Positions 1 through 7,200 are shown, counted from the first letter of the stretch. The stretch is 54,624 nt of DNA from JBFLYC01 sp040756735 (GCA_040756735.1 JBFLYC010000024.1:1-54624); one strand, 5' to 3'. Made by a program: numbers and translations. The notes: a model not told the origin generated them from the letters alone.

Positions 1-36
1 GTCAGATACAAGGATACATGGTATGGTTTATGCCTG

Positions 37-101
37 CAATGGATTTTGCAATACTATGGAATTTCCAATTGCAACATTATGGATTTTTAACTTGCAACTT
101 T
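37..101. repeat. Three spaced copies of a GGATTTT..TTGCAA-like motif, possible IS end
   Basis: The motif recurs three times: TGGATTTTGCAA near 40, TGGAATTTCCAATTGCAA near 57 and TGGATTTTTAACTTGCAA near 80. Repeated subterminal motifs of this kind are typical transposase binding sites at the ends of Mu/Tn7-like and related elements. A truncated transposase gene begins about 440 bp downstream. This is inference from spacing and similarity; the outer boundary of any element is outside the window. Confidence 0.3.
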
Positions 102-260
102 CGGTATTTTTATCTTACAACAAATACTCTGTATTTGTATAAGAATTTTAACTGGCGTTGAACAGTGTGTAGGTATATAATGTGCGGGGACAAAATTTCC
201 TTCAATAATATCTAAATATTAGGACACTTTCGTCTTCAATAAGGTGTTTAGGTGGTTGGA

Positions 261-290
261 AAGGGCACGGCGCCACCCGTACCCTTTTTT
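261..290 (+). terminator. Intrinsic terminator
   Basis: An inverted repeat AAGGGCACGG / CCGTACCCTT (one mismatch) around a short loop is followed directly by a T run. It would end a transcript entering from the left edge. Between it and the transposase start there is no confident gene, only a short open stretch (295-435) without a ribosome binding site. Confidence 0.6.
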
Positions 291-542
291 ATGATATATT
301 AATATCATTATTAATAACCCAAAACCAACAACAATCATTGTATTAGACATCGAGATGCCTTTCAAGTGTGCCAGTGAGGATTTTGAAAAAATCTATCAAG
401 AACAATATAAAGGCAAAATATCGTATAGGTTTTGAGTACAATTAGCTTTTTATGATTTTTTATTCCAGCAAGAATTATGCGTATCACGCTCCTGTTTTGG
501 TATGCAATATTATTCACTCAAACAAAACTGGAGGTGTTAGAA

Positions 543-1139
543 TTGGGAGAACTACCAATTAAACGAGAAGATGCAGTTGCTTTTTTCAGATACCAGGTGA
601 TATCTGAAATGCTAGATGCAAAGCCTGGATTTATTGAAGCCACTGCTAAAAAACTTGCTAAACAGCAGTTTCATGATGCCTACAACAAACGTATAGTTAC
701 CTTCTCAGAAAGAACAATTTTTACGTATTACTCAAATTACATAAAGTATGGGTTTGATGGTCTAAAACCCAAGGTTAGATGTGATAAGGGCACTCACCCT
801 GGAATTGATGAAAAAGTAATTACTGATATCCTTGAATTAAAAAAGGAACTACCTACAAGATCTGCAGCAAAAATTATTACAATGCTTACCCTAGCAGGTA
901 AATTAAAAGAAAACTCTCTGCATGTAAGAACAGTAAATAGGATCCTTAGCCAATATGGGTATCCCAGAGACAGTCTGACTAAAGACAAAAGGCTATACAT
1001 AAAACATGAAAGAGATAGGATATGTGCCATGTGGCAATCAAACGTTATGAATGCTTTTTATATGCCACAAGAAATGGTGGACAAGCAAAAGCAAAAAGCT
1101 GTTAAGCAAGCAGCTAAACTTCTGATTTCTCTAGCCTAG
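543..1139 (+). pseudogene. Truncated DDE transposase, N-terminal DNA-binding part only
   Basis: The 198-residue product starts with the N-terminal region of an integrase-core (DDE) transposase: a helix-turn-helix segment (about residues 55-80, reading SERTIFTYYSNY) and a linker up to the conserved WQS tract. In intact relatives this tract is followed by the first catalytic Asp (WQSD). Here it reads WQSN, and the whole DDE domain of about 200 residues is missing, replaced by a short lysine-rich tail. The frame is open from 477, but the start is best placed at TTG 543 because GGAGGTG lies 6 nt before it. Probably a dead insertion-sequence remnant; DNA binding without catalysis is possible. Confidence 0.65.
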
Positions 1140-1321
1140 TAGACTATCTTTAGCATAAAAATCAAGCTGTCCTTACCCTTTCAGCATGTCCTCTCTATCA
1201 TAAACACCAAAATAAAATAATAATAGACAATTATTTATGATAAATTATGCAATTACGACGAATTATGACAAAATTAGACAATTTTCTAGAAGGAATTTAA
1301 ATATTAAATATTGAATAAATA

Positions 1322-1354
1322 TGCTTTAGTTTTGCTTTAGTTTTGCTTTAGTTT
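1322..1354 (+). repeat. Three tandem 11-bp direct repeats (TGCTTTAGTTT)
   Basis: Three perfect copies of TGCTTTAGTTT follow each other with a period of one helical turn. They lie about 40 bp before the c-di-GMP riboswitch, just upstream of a possible -10 hexamer GATAAT (1358-1363). The arrangement suits an activator or repressor binding array on the riboswitch promoter. The regulatory role is inference. Confidence 0.5.
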
Positions 1355-1394
1355 CAGGATAATGATTTTAAAAAATTTAAAAATTAATACAGTA

Positions 1395-1490
1395 TAGCCG
1401 AAAAAGGCAAAACTATCGAAAGATAGTGACTGCAAAGCTATGGGTCTAAAGCTGTTAAGGTTTTTTTAATCTAGGCAGCCATGATCGCCA
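1395..1490 (+). promoter_or_regulatory. Cyclic-di-GMP-I (GEMM-I) riboswitch
   Basis: The hallmarks of the GEMM-I aptamer are in order: GGCAAA at 1407, a 6-bp stem ACTATC/GATAGT capped by the GAAA tetraloop (1412-1427), GACTGCAAAGC (consensus GACGCAAAGC), GGGTCTAA, and the 3' arm GGCAGCCATGATCGCC near 1474. An intrinsic terminator follows about 40 nt later, so control is probably by transcription termination. The downstream genes are a 45-codon ORF and an EAL-domain c-di-GMP phosphodiesterase, which makes a feedback loop on c-di-GMP likely. Whether ligand turns expression on or off cannot be decided by eye. Confidence 0.9.
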
Positions 1491-1526
1491 AGCTGCCAGC
1501 CATAAATGTATGTAAACATGTATAAA

Positions 1527-1557
1527 CGGGTTGGCCCTTTGCTGACCCGATTTTTTA
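1527..1557 (+). terminator. Intrinsic terminator, expression platform of the riboswitch
   Basis: The stem CGGGTTGGC / GCTGACCCG (two G-T wobbles, CCTTT loop) is followed by six T. It lies between the aptamer and the first downstream ribosome binding site, where the regulated terminator of a transcriptional riboswitch is expected. Confidence 0.8.
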
Positions 1558-1685
1558 TGTGTTAAGAAGCGTATCAATTCCAAGACCAAATTTCAAGGAA
1601 ATGACAGTAAAAGTATTCATGAAAAAGATTATGGAAATTAAGGTAAGCTCAGTTGAAAAACTTAATAACAGGAGGAATATCATAA

Positions 1686-1823
1686 ATGCCAAAAATTGAA
1701 GTATACCTTACAGAAGAAGAAAAAAAGCTTTTATACTATACATTTCAAGAGAAACATGCCAATCCTAAACCTGAAAAACGACATTTTTTGCAATATTTAA
1801 AAAGGATATTCCGCCTTAAATAG
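1686..1823 (+). CDS. Small 45-residue protein in the riboswitch-controlled transcript
   Basis: This ORF encodes 45 residues, charged and rich in Lys and Glu (start MPKIEVYLTEEEKKLLYY). An AGGAGG ribosome binding site at 1670-1675 lies 10 nt before the ATG, among the best in this region, which argues that it is translated. It follows the c-di-GMP riboswitch and terminator and precedes the EAL gene by 46 bp, so the two are probably co-transcribed and both answer to c-di-GMP. I do not recognise the family; there is no signal peptide or membrane segment. It might bind a partner such as the phosphodiesterase, but that is speculation. Confidence 0.6.
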   Translation: MPKIEVYLTEEEKKLLYYTFQEKHANPKPEKRHFLQYLKRIFRLK

Positions 1824-1869
1824 TACTTAATTGTAATAAAAATAAAATAGAAAAAAAGGGGAAAAATAT

Positions 1870-2556
1870 ATGCTTGTTCCATTTTATTCAATGAATGTAA
1901 GTGTTTATCCAGCTTATCAACCCATCTATTCCTTGACTGATATGCAAATTATTGGCTATGAAGCACTTATTAGATCTCAGGAAGGCCTCTCTCCAGGAGA
2001 ATTGTTTTTTAAAGCTAAAAACGAAGGTAAAATGGTGGATTTTGATATCGAATGTTTAAGTAATTCAATCTCAAATATAGCGAAAATTAGTGGCATTATT
2101 TTTTTAAATATTAGACCTACTACTTTAATGTGGCTATTACAAAATTATGAGAGTTGGTTTAAACAAAACATTCCCAAAGATAAGGTAGTTTTAGAGATAA
2201 CTGAAGTAGAGGAAATTTTGGATATGGAGTATTTTCTTCGAGTTCTTAAAAAATTGCGAAAATCTGGCTACAAGTATTCAATAGACGATATAGCTACCGG
2301 CTATAATAGGCTTCATTTGGTTATACACTCTGCGCCGGATTACATAAAATTAGACGACCCAATTATTAGAGATTGCCATAAGTCTACAATTAAACGTTCT
2401 GTAATTAAACACTTTGTTGAAATAAGTAAGGATATTGGAAGTATATTAATTGCTGAAAACATTGAAACCAGGAGAGAGCTTCAAACAATTCAAGATTTAA
2501 AAGTGCAATATGCACAAGGATTTTACTTAGGTAAGCCTACCACCGATATAGAATGA
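1870..2556 (+). CDS. Stand-alone EAL-domain c-di-GMP phosphodiesterase
   Basis: The 228 residues are almost entirely one EAL domain, which hydrolyses cyclic di-GMP to linear pGpG in the cytoplasm. The metal- and substrate-binding positions appear intact: E31 in YEALIR, N80 in FLNIRP, E112 in LEITE, D139-D140 in IDDIATGY, K160 in YIKLD, E196 in IAENIET and Q216 in YAQGFYLGKP. There is no GGDEF, PAS, receiver or membrane segment, so control is probably at expression level by the riboswitch at 1395-1490. A weak GGGG ribosome binding site precedes the ATG. An intrinsic terminator closes the unit. Activity is expected from the residues but not shown. Confidence 0.92.
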   Translation: MLVPFYSMNVSVYPAYQPIYSLTDMQIIGYEALIRSQEGLSPGELFFKAKNEGKMVDFDIECLSNSISNIAKISGIIFLNIRPTTLMWLLQNYESWFKQNIPKDKVVLEITEVEEILDMEYFLRVLKKLRKSGYKYSIDDIATGYNRLHLVIHSAPDYIKLDDPIIRDCHKSTIKRSVIKHFVEISKDIGSILIAENIETRRELQTIQDLKVQYAQGFYLGKPTTDIE

Positions 2557-2587
2557 TAATTCATCTGGAAACACATTTAAAATACTT

Positions 2588-2617
2588 TACAAGGCTCTTT
2601 AATGCCTTGTATTGTTT
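2588..2617 (+). terminator. Intrinsic terminator after the EAL gene
   Basis: A perfect 8-bp stem TACAAGGC / GCCTTGTA with an 8-nt loop is followed by TTGTTT. It lies 32 bp behind the EAL stop codon and ends the riboswitch operon. Confidence 0.7.
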
Positions 2618-2697
2618 GGCCAAAACATTAACATATTTATAATGTATAGCTTGGATTGTATTAAATGCTATATATTATATTTATGGCGCTAAGTTCT

Positions 2698-2958
2698 TTA
2701 GCAATTACTACTCTTTGAGGATCTCTCTTTGCTCTTATAATCTACAAACCTTATTTTGCCGACTTCACCGGTATTTTTAACATGGGTTCCTCCATCCGCT
2801 TGAAGGTCAAGGCCTTTTATCTCCACAGTCCTTATACTGGTTATAGATTCCGGTAAAAGGTTAATCTTTGTTCTAATCAAATCAGGTATTTTAAAGGCTT
2901 CCTCCCGGCTTAATATCCGTGTAATTATCTCCCTTTGATTTTCAACTTCCTTATTGAC
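2698..2958 (-). pseudogene. C-terminal fragment of an AlaX-type alanyl-tRNA editing protein
   Basis: The frame reads through a typical AlaX C-terminal half: REEAFKIPDLIRTK, then VEIKGLDLQADGGTHVKNT, the metal-binding segment that deacylates mischarged Ser- or Gly-tRNA(Ala). The N-terminal half with the first zinc-ligand motif is absent; a TAG stop lies immediately before the fragment at 2959-2961. The last residues (KSKERSSKSSNC) do not look like a normal family end. There is no start codon with a ribosome binding site. A dead fragment, lying next to an aldehyde:ferredoxin oxidoreductase relic on the other strand. Confidence 0.65.
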
Positions 2959-3091
2959 CTAGTTTCTATTTCCCTGGTAAGGGCATTCTTCACGTACTGC
3001 GGGCAATTCCCAATCGCCTGGCGCTTTGCGATAAATTGCCTTTTTCTTCATTAATGATGATTTCAATGGCGATTTCTCTGCCACCTTAAAA

Positions 3092-3640
3092 TTGTCATCA
3101 GATTCAATTAGCCAGCATGATTTGGTGGTAATCGAAGGCAGGGCAAAAAACCTGCCTGCCTTTTTGAGAGGTGATGTCTGGCACAAAGGAGCTGCCCTTA
3201 TAGGAACCCCACGATATACAGAGTTTCTTAAGGTGAAACCTTTACCATGTATTAACTACCCTCTGGGATGCCATCGCCATATCGAGTATGAGTTTCCTTC
3301 AGGAGAAAAACCTGAAGGCAACGGACCCGAATACGAGACTATTGGGATGATGGGCTCCAACCTGTTGATTGATGATTTGCCGGCAATCTGCCTGGCCAAT
3401 GATATGTGTAATAGAGCAGGAATAGATACGGTATCCACAGGCGCTTTTATTGGATTCCTGATGAAATGTTATCAAGCTGGCTGGTTATCCCTTAAAGATA
3501 CGGGAGGATTGGAACTAAAATGGGGAGACGGTAAGGTTTTGGTAGAGTTGACAAAGCAAATAAATCAATCTGGAAGGCTTGGGAAGCTTCTTTAAAAAAG
3601 GAATCCGCGGGGCTGCTGAACAGAATTGGCAGAATCTAAA
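3092..3640 (+). pseudogene. Fragment of aldehyde:ferredoxin oxidoreductase
   Basis: The 167-residue frame holds the middle of a tungsten-dependent aldehyde:ferredoxin oxidoreductase, clearest in GPEYETIGMMGSNLLIDD followed by AICLANDMCNRAGIDTVSTG, which carry parts of the cofactor region of domain 2. The family is about 600 residues; the N-terminal third and the C-terminal third are gone. Near 3590 the frame breaks: after GRLGKLL the family sequence continues in another frame as KGIRGAAEQ, so there is a frameshift as well. No ribosome binding site was found. A decayed gene. Confidence 0.75.
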
Positions 3641-3742
3641 GTTGGTTATATTAAGCCTTGGCCTTGTACCCGAGGTAGTTTACACCGTTTTTCTCCCATT
3701 ACCCATTGAAAATGTTATAAGCATCAGATACAATATTATCCA

Positions 3743-3753
3743 GGGGGGGGGGG
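3743..3753 (+). repeat. Homopolymeric tract of 11 G in the ribosome binding region
   Basis: Eleven consecutive G lie 8 nt before the ATG of the coiled-coil gene and must serve as its Shine-Dalgarno region. Tracts this long are prone to slippage, so length variation could alter spacing and translation. A sequencing length error is the simple alternative. Confidence 0.7.
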
Positions 3754-3761
3754 ATGTCCCA

Positions 3762-4124
3762 ATGACAAATGAGGAGTTCCAAAAGATAGTACTAAAAAAG
3801 CTTACTAATTTAGAAGAAAAACAGACTGGTTTAGAAGAAAAGTTTAGTAATTTAGAAGAAAAGTTTAGTAATTTAGAAGAAAAGTTTAGTAATTTAGAAG
3901 AAAAGTTTAGTAATTTAGAAAAAAGACAGCAAAACCTCGAAGAAGGTCAGAAGATTTTTGCAAAAAAACTTGATCTTGTGTATGAGCAAACCGGTTTTTT
4001 GACTGAGTTCAGGACAGAGACCAATAGGAAGCTGGACAGTATAATAGAGGATAACAAATCCATTTATGAAATCCTTGGAGAGCACGAAGTGGCAATAAGA
4101 ACCTTGCGTAGGAGACCAGTGTGA
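3762..4124 (+). CDS. Coiled-coil protein with FSNLEEK heptad repeats
   Basis: The 120-residue product starts at ATG 3762, after the G11 tract. It is a heptad-repeat protein: after MTNEEFQKIVLKKLTNLEEK it has four perfect FSNLEEK heptads (three identical plus FSNLEKR) encoded by a 21-bp tandem repeat, then further amphipathic helix. The second half (from about QKIFAKKLDLVYEQTG) resembles small coiled-coil proteins often found scattered in Clostridia. No catalytic motif, signal peptide or membrane segment. The frame is open further upstream but that part belongs to the decayed oxidoreductase. A role in oligomerisation or as a partner protein is all that can be suggested. Confidence 0.6.
   Translation: MTNEEFQKIVLKKLTNLEEKQTGLEEKFSNLEEKFSNLEEKFSNLEEKFSNLEKRQQNLEEGQKIFAKKLDLVYEQTGFLTEFRTETNRKLDSIIEDNKSIYEILGEHEVAIRTLRRRPV
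3840..3923 (+). repeat. Four tandem copies of a 21-bp unit inside the coiled-coil gene
   Basis: Units at 3840-3860, 3861-3881 and 3882-3902 are identical; the fourth (3903-3923) differs by one base. Because 21 bp equals one heptad, gain or loss of units keeps the reading frame and changes coiled-coil length. Identical codons point to recent expansion. Confidence 0.95.
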
Positions 4125-4254
4125 TACTCTCCAGGTTTCATTAAATTGAGATGGTTGATTAACCGTTTTTCTGTTTTTTTTACATATCAAAGCATTAACC
4201 ATACTACTTATCAATGATGTTCCGCTATATGCCTGTGAAGAATCCTATAATCAG

Positions 4255-4455
4255 ATCATTGAAGATTTAAATTTTGTGGGTCCATTTCCTTGATCACAAG
4301 AGCCTGTTTTTCTCCAGTTTTTTGAGAATTTCGGAAACCGATCCCTTGGTAATGCCAAGTACTTGTGCCAGTCCTCCCACATGAATGCCCGGATGATCGT
4401 CAATTGCCGAGATCATATGGATTTCCGAAGAAGATGGCCGCCGACCCTGAATTTG
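4255..4455 (-). pseudogene. Decayed MarR-family regulator fragment
   Basis: On the minus strand the frame reads SSSEIHMISAIDDHPG, then HVGGLAQVLGITKGSVSEIL and KKLEK, the winged-helix core of a MarR-type regulator. After KKLEK a one-base shift is needed to continue as QALVIKEMDP, the beta-wing. The N-terminal and C-terminal dimerisation helices are missing and there is no start codon. A frameshifted remnant. Confidence 0.6.
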
Positions 4456-4514
4456 CCTCTAAAGTTGAAAATAATATTAAATTTATATCATAGGGTGAAG
4501 CATGGTTAAAGAGT

Positions 4515-4706
4515 ATGGTGGCAGCGAGCGGCAAAAAGTTGATTGCGTCAGGATGTTATGTTGACGAAAACGGAAATGTGAATAGTTGGAGCATGTCTAC
4601 ATTTACCATGGGAAAACCTGGAGAAGATGAAAAAAAGGAGCTTCTTGAGGGAATGGCTTTCCTGCTGGGTGGCTGTGACTGCCTTAAGGCAGGGAAAGTA
4701 AGGTGA
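4515..4706 (+). CDS. Short hypothetical ORF
   Basis: A 63-codon frame ending GGCDCLKAGK. No family is recognised. The ribosome binding site is weak and the frame is open a few codons upstream of the ATG, so this may be the C-terminal remnant of a longer gene. The segment around it is full of gene relics. It converges on the FeoB fragment on the opposite strand. Confidence 0.25.
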   Translation: MVAASGKKLIASGCYVDENGNVNSWSMSTFTMGKPGEDEKKELLEGMAFLLGGCDCLKAGKVR

Positions 4707-4765
4707 TATTTCAAAAGTGTCAAGGGGTGGCAAAATGCTGAGAATCAGTAAAAGCTCCAGTATTT

Positions 4766-5581
4766 TCAGCCGCAGGTACCCCCTTTAGATTTGGCATCTA
4801 CCGTATACTTTTGCAGCATCCTGCAGTATACCTTGAATAAACTTGAACTATCCCCAAGCACGCTTTCAAGAGAAGATATTTTTTCATTAATGGCATGGAC
4901 CGATAAGATTTCAAGGGAGCTAACCTTATCAGTTATCCATTGATCCTGCTCCATGAGTTTAAGCGCTACCCATCTGGGATTGGCCCCCAGATCTTGCGCA
5001 AGCCCTTCCAACAGGGGAGTCCACTGGATTATAGCCTCTTCAACCTCCTGCGGATATGTTGCCTGAATGTCCGATACGACGCCATTTTGCAGTGCATCAG
5101 CCAACACGGCCTTGACCTTATTGATGTCACCCTGATTAACTGCACTTATTCCTATAACCGGACACCCCAGTTTTTTCTTCAGCAGCTTCAAATCTATAGT
5201 TATTCCCTTTTTATCAGCCAGGTCCTGCATATTGACTGCCAGAAGGACGGGTACCTTCATATCTAATAATTGGGTAGTAAGATAAAGATTGCGCTCTAAA
5301 TTCGTGGCATCTACAATATTTAACACTAAATCTGTTTCACCATTTAAAATAAAGTCACGTGCAATTCTCTCATCCTCAGAATGGGCAGAAAGGGAGTATA
5401 CCCCAGGAAGGTCCACTAAAGTTATATTTTTACCTTCAATGGATAATGAGCCTTCTTTTTTTTCGACAGTAACCCCCGGCCAATTGCCGATACGCTGCTT
5501 ACTTCCGGTTAATCCGTTAAAAAGGGTTGTTTTGCCGGAGTTAGGATTTCCTGCTACGGCCACTATTGGTGTTTTAGCCAT
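4766..5581 (-). CDS. feoB: FeoB-like GTPase, G-domain and helical linker only (truncated)
   Basis: FeoB is the inner-membrane ferrous iron transporter, usually about 650-750 residues with an N-terminal G-protein and a C-terminal Gate-domain membrane channel. Here only 271 residues remain. G1 is GNPNSGKT (residues 11-18), switch I GNWPGVTVEKKEG, G3 DLPG, G4 NMQD and G5 SAV, followed by the helical GDI-like domain; no membrane segment follows. The start overlaps the end of the upstream feoA by 8 bp, as expected in a feo operon. Either the gene is 3'-truncated and dead for transport, or it is a soluble GTPase working with a membrane part encoded elsewhere. Truncation is likelier, given the decayed DNA next to it. 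Confidence 0.85.
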   Translation of the reverse strand: MAKTPIVAVAGNPNSGKTTLFNGLTGSKQRIGNWPGVTVEKKEGSLSIEGKNITLVDLPGVYSLSAHSEDERIARDFILNGETDLVLNIVDATNLERNLYLTTQLLDMKVPVLLAVNMQDLADKKGITIDLKLLKKKLGCPVIGISAVNQGDINKVKAVLADALQNGVVSDIQATYPQEVEEAIIQWTPLLEGLAQDLGANPRWVALKLMEQDQWITDKVSSLEILSVHAINEKISSLESVLGDSSSLFKVYCRMLQKYTVDAKSKGGTCG

Positions 5582-5816
5582 TATTTTTCCTCCTTATCTG
5601 CAAAATATCTGCTTCTTGTTTACGAAGCGAGAGATTAAATCCCCTAACCTCAATTTCAACGGGATCACCTAAAGGAGCGATTTTTATAAGCTTAATTGAT
5701 GCTTCCTTTGTTATGCCCATGGAAAGGAGCTTGCTGCGGTATGCCAAATCTTTTCCCTCAAAAGCAACTATTTCAGCCTCCTCACCTGGACGAAGGTCTT
5801 TAACTTTTATGTTCAT
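5574..5816 (-). CDS. feoA: FeoA, SH3-like partner of FeoB
   Basis: An 80-residue FeoA with the usual core: an LRPGEEAEIVAFEG opening strand, SMGITKEASIKL, and the closing DPVEIEVRGFNLSLRK hairpin. FeoA is a small cytoplasmic SH3-like protein needed for FeoB function. The frame is open to 5849, but the start is placed at ATG 5816 because AAGGAGGG precedes it at the right distance. It overlaps the feoB start by 8 bp and follows a second feoA by 22 bp. Confidence 0.92.
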   Translation of the reverse strand: MNIKVKDLRPGEEAEIVAFEGKDLAYRSKLLSMGITKEASIKLIKIAPLGDPVEIEVRGFNLSLRKQEADILQIRRKNNG

Positions 5817-5838
5817 TTTTAACCCTCCTTCAAAGTTT

Positions 5839-6129
5839 TTATATGGCATAAACCTTAATATTTTTAGCCATTTCCCAACCTAACATCAATCGGGATCCAT
5901 TTATTTTTAAAACATAAGGACAACCTTGGCTGCCATTTAAAACTTTCAACTCTGTTCCAGGTACAACACCTAAGGACAAAATCTTACTGCGATATTCCTC
6001 ACTACCGGTTAATCCACGAACTCTTGCATATTCCCCTGACTTTAAATCGGATAAGTACAAGGACCTGTGGCTTTCTGGCCTTGAATAACAACATGCATCC
6101 ATTTTCAACTTAAGAATACTGGACTTCAT
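5839..6129 (-). CDS. Second FeoA-like protein
   Basis: A 96-residue FeoA-domain protein with an N-terminal extension containing a Cys pair (DACCYSRPES). The FeoA core runs from LSDLKSGEYARVRGL through SLGVVPGTELKVL to the end. The start is placed at ATG 6129 behind GGGAGGGAG; the 27 codons upstream in the same frame overlap another short reading frame and are unlikely to be used. Two FeoA proteins in one feo operon are common in Clostridia. Fur-box-like sites at 6278 and 6379 suggest iron repression. Confidence 0.88.
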   Translation of the reverse strand: MKSSILKLKMDACCYSRPESHRSLYLSDLKSGEYARVRGLTGSEEYRSKILSLGVVPGTELKVLNGSQGCPYVLKINGSRLMLGWEMAKNIKVYAI

Positions 6130-6187
6130 TTTCTCATCTCCCTCCCATGTGTAGTTAAAACTAAATTTTACTTTCTTATTTAGCCAA

Positions 6188-6366
6188 TCAAGCAGTGGTC
6201 GCACAGCCATCCTTTTTTAAACTCTTTAAAAGTTCCTTTAGGGAGGCAGCATAACAACCCCCTGGCCTATAATCAATTGATAATCATTCTCAGCGCTCAC
6301 GTAAAAAAAATTTTCCCCTTCACATGCACATCCTATGCCTACTGCTTCTGCTTAAGCCTTTTTCAC
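6188..6366 (-). pseudogene. Possible broken small Cys-containing ORF between the regulator and feoA
   Basis: Two short frames join into one plausible small protein. The first reads EAVGIGCACEGENFFY then VSAENDYQLIIGQG, behind a GGGGGAGG site and a GTG at 6366 but with an in-frame TAA at codon 5. The second, in another frame, reads DYRPGGCYAASLKELL then KSLKKDGCATTA and ends at 6188. One premature stop and one frameshift would have to be repaired. The position, between a Fur-box-like site and feoA, suggests a small iron-related protein. I do not recognise a family, and chance open frames are possible. Confidence 0.25.
6278..6292 (-). promoter_or_regulatory. Fur-box-like site upstream of the feo genes
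   Basis: TGATAATCATTCTCA matches the 7-1-7 Fur consensus TGATAATNATTATCA at 14 of 15 positions. It lies about 150 bp upstream of the first feoA start. Iron repression by a Fur-family protein is the usual reading. Confidence 0.6.
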
Positions 6367-6378
6367 CTCCCCCTTAAT

Positions 6379-6393
6379 TAATAATGATTCTCA
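6379..6393 (-). promoter_or_regulatory. Second Fur-box-like site
   Basis: TAATAATGATTCTCA matches the 7-1-7 Fur consensus at 13 of 15 positions. It lies about 100 bp upstream of the first site and just before the GGGGGAGG ribosome binding site of the broken small ORF, where a promoter for the feo transcript would be expected. Confidence 0.5.
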
Positions 6394-6490
6394 ATCAGTG
6401 CTTTAAAAAAATGCCCATCCTTTAGGCCAAAGATTGCAACACTTAATTTTCCGGTGTTGGCTTTCATTACATGGCATGTTGTCGATTTTA

Positions 6491-7177
6491 TCATTGGTGC
6501 ACCTCTACAAAGATAGAAGCTGCTTCATCTTTTCTAAGGCACAAATTGTATCCTCTAACCATTATCTCCAGAGGATCTCCAAGGGGGGCTACCCTTAGCA
6601 CAGCTACTTCGCTTCCTGTTGTTATTCCCATATCCAGTAGACGACGCTTGACAGTACCCCTGGCCGCAATCCTGATTATTTTGCCTTTATCTCCGGGCTT
6701 TAGCTCACTTAAATTCTTTGTATTTAATGACCTCAACGGCCTTTCTTCATTTTCTCTAGTTTCTTCATTTTCCGCCGTTGGATATATTTCCTTCACGCCT
6801 GCGTTCGCTATGTATTCTGCCATTTTCTCCATGGTTTTAGAACTCACCACATGTTCCATAAGGCAGGCGTCTTTTTCTGCAGTCTCATAATCAATCTCCA
6901 GCACTTCAACAAGGAATTTTCTCAACAACCGGTGGCGTTTTCTTACATTTAATGCATGCTCCTTGCCGATTCGGGTGAGCTCAATGGGACCATAACTTTC
7001 CTGGTTAACCAGACCCATTTTCCTCAACTTGTTGATTGTTTGGGAAACAGTTGATTTGGCAATATTTAATCTATCAGCAACATCAGTTACCTTGATTTCA
7101 CTCTCTTTTTCTCCTAACTCGAGCATTACCTCCAGGTAGTCTTCCAAAGCTGATGTCAACACAATCGTACCGGTCAA
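6491..7177 (-). CDS. DtxR/MntR-family metal-dependent repressor with C-terminal FeoA domain
   Basis: A three-domain regulator: a winged helix-turn-helix (IKVTDVADRLNIAKSTVSQT), a DtxR dimerisation domain with metal-ligand candidates (E and D in SALEDYLEVM, H in RKRHRLL, E and H in LMEHVVSS), then after an acidic linker a FeoA/SH3-like domain (LKPGDKGKIIRIA to MVRGYNLCLRK). The fusion with FeoA is typical of IdeR/DtxR-type iron sensors. The frame is open to GTG 7198, but TTG 7177 is preferred: AAAGAGGTG lies 6 nt upstream of it. It precedes the feo genes on the same strand, and a palindrome in front suggests autoregulation. Confidence 0.9.
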   Translation of the reverse strand: MTGTIVLTSALEDYLEVMLELGEKESEIKVTDVADRLNIAKSTVSQTINKLRKMGLVNQESYGPIELTRIGKEHALNVRKRHRLLRKFLVEVLEIDYETAEKDACLMEHVVSSKTMEKMAEYIANAGVKEIYPTAENEETRENEERPLRSLNTKNLSELKPGDKGKIIRIAARGTVKRRLLDMGITTGSEVAVLRVAPLGDPLEIMVRGYNLCLRKDEAASIFVEVHQ

Positions 7178-7200
7178 CAGTTTCACCTCTTTACGCACAT

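Noticed and set aside
295..435. Open stretch resembling the start of a sigma-factor-like peptide (SEDFEKIYQEQY)
   Set aside because: Similarity is limited to a dozen residues, there is no usual start codon or ribosome binding site, and it is too short to judge.
1601..1699. 32-codon ORF between the riboswitch and the 45-codon ORF
   Set aside because: Spacing of its GGAA to the ATG is too short, it overlaps the better-supported small gene in another frame, and it shows no recognisable features.
3915..4214. Minus-strand frame of 99 codons over the coiled-coil gene
   Set aside because: Shadow of the plus-strand gene; no start signal and no family-like sequence.
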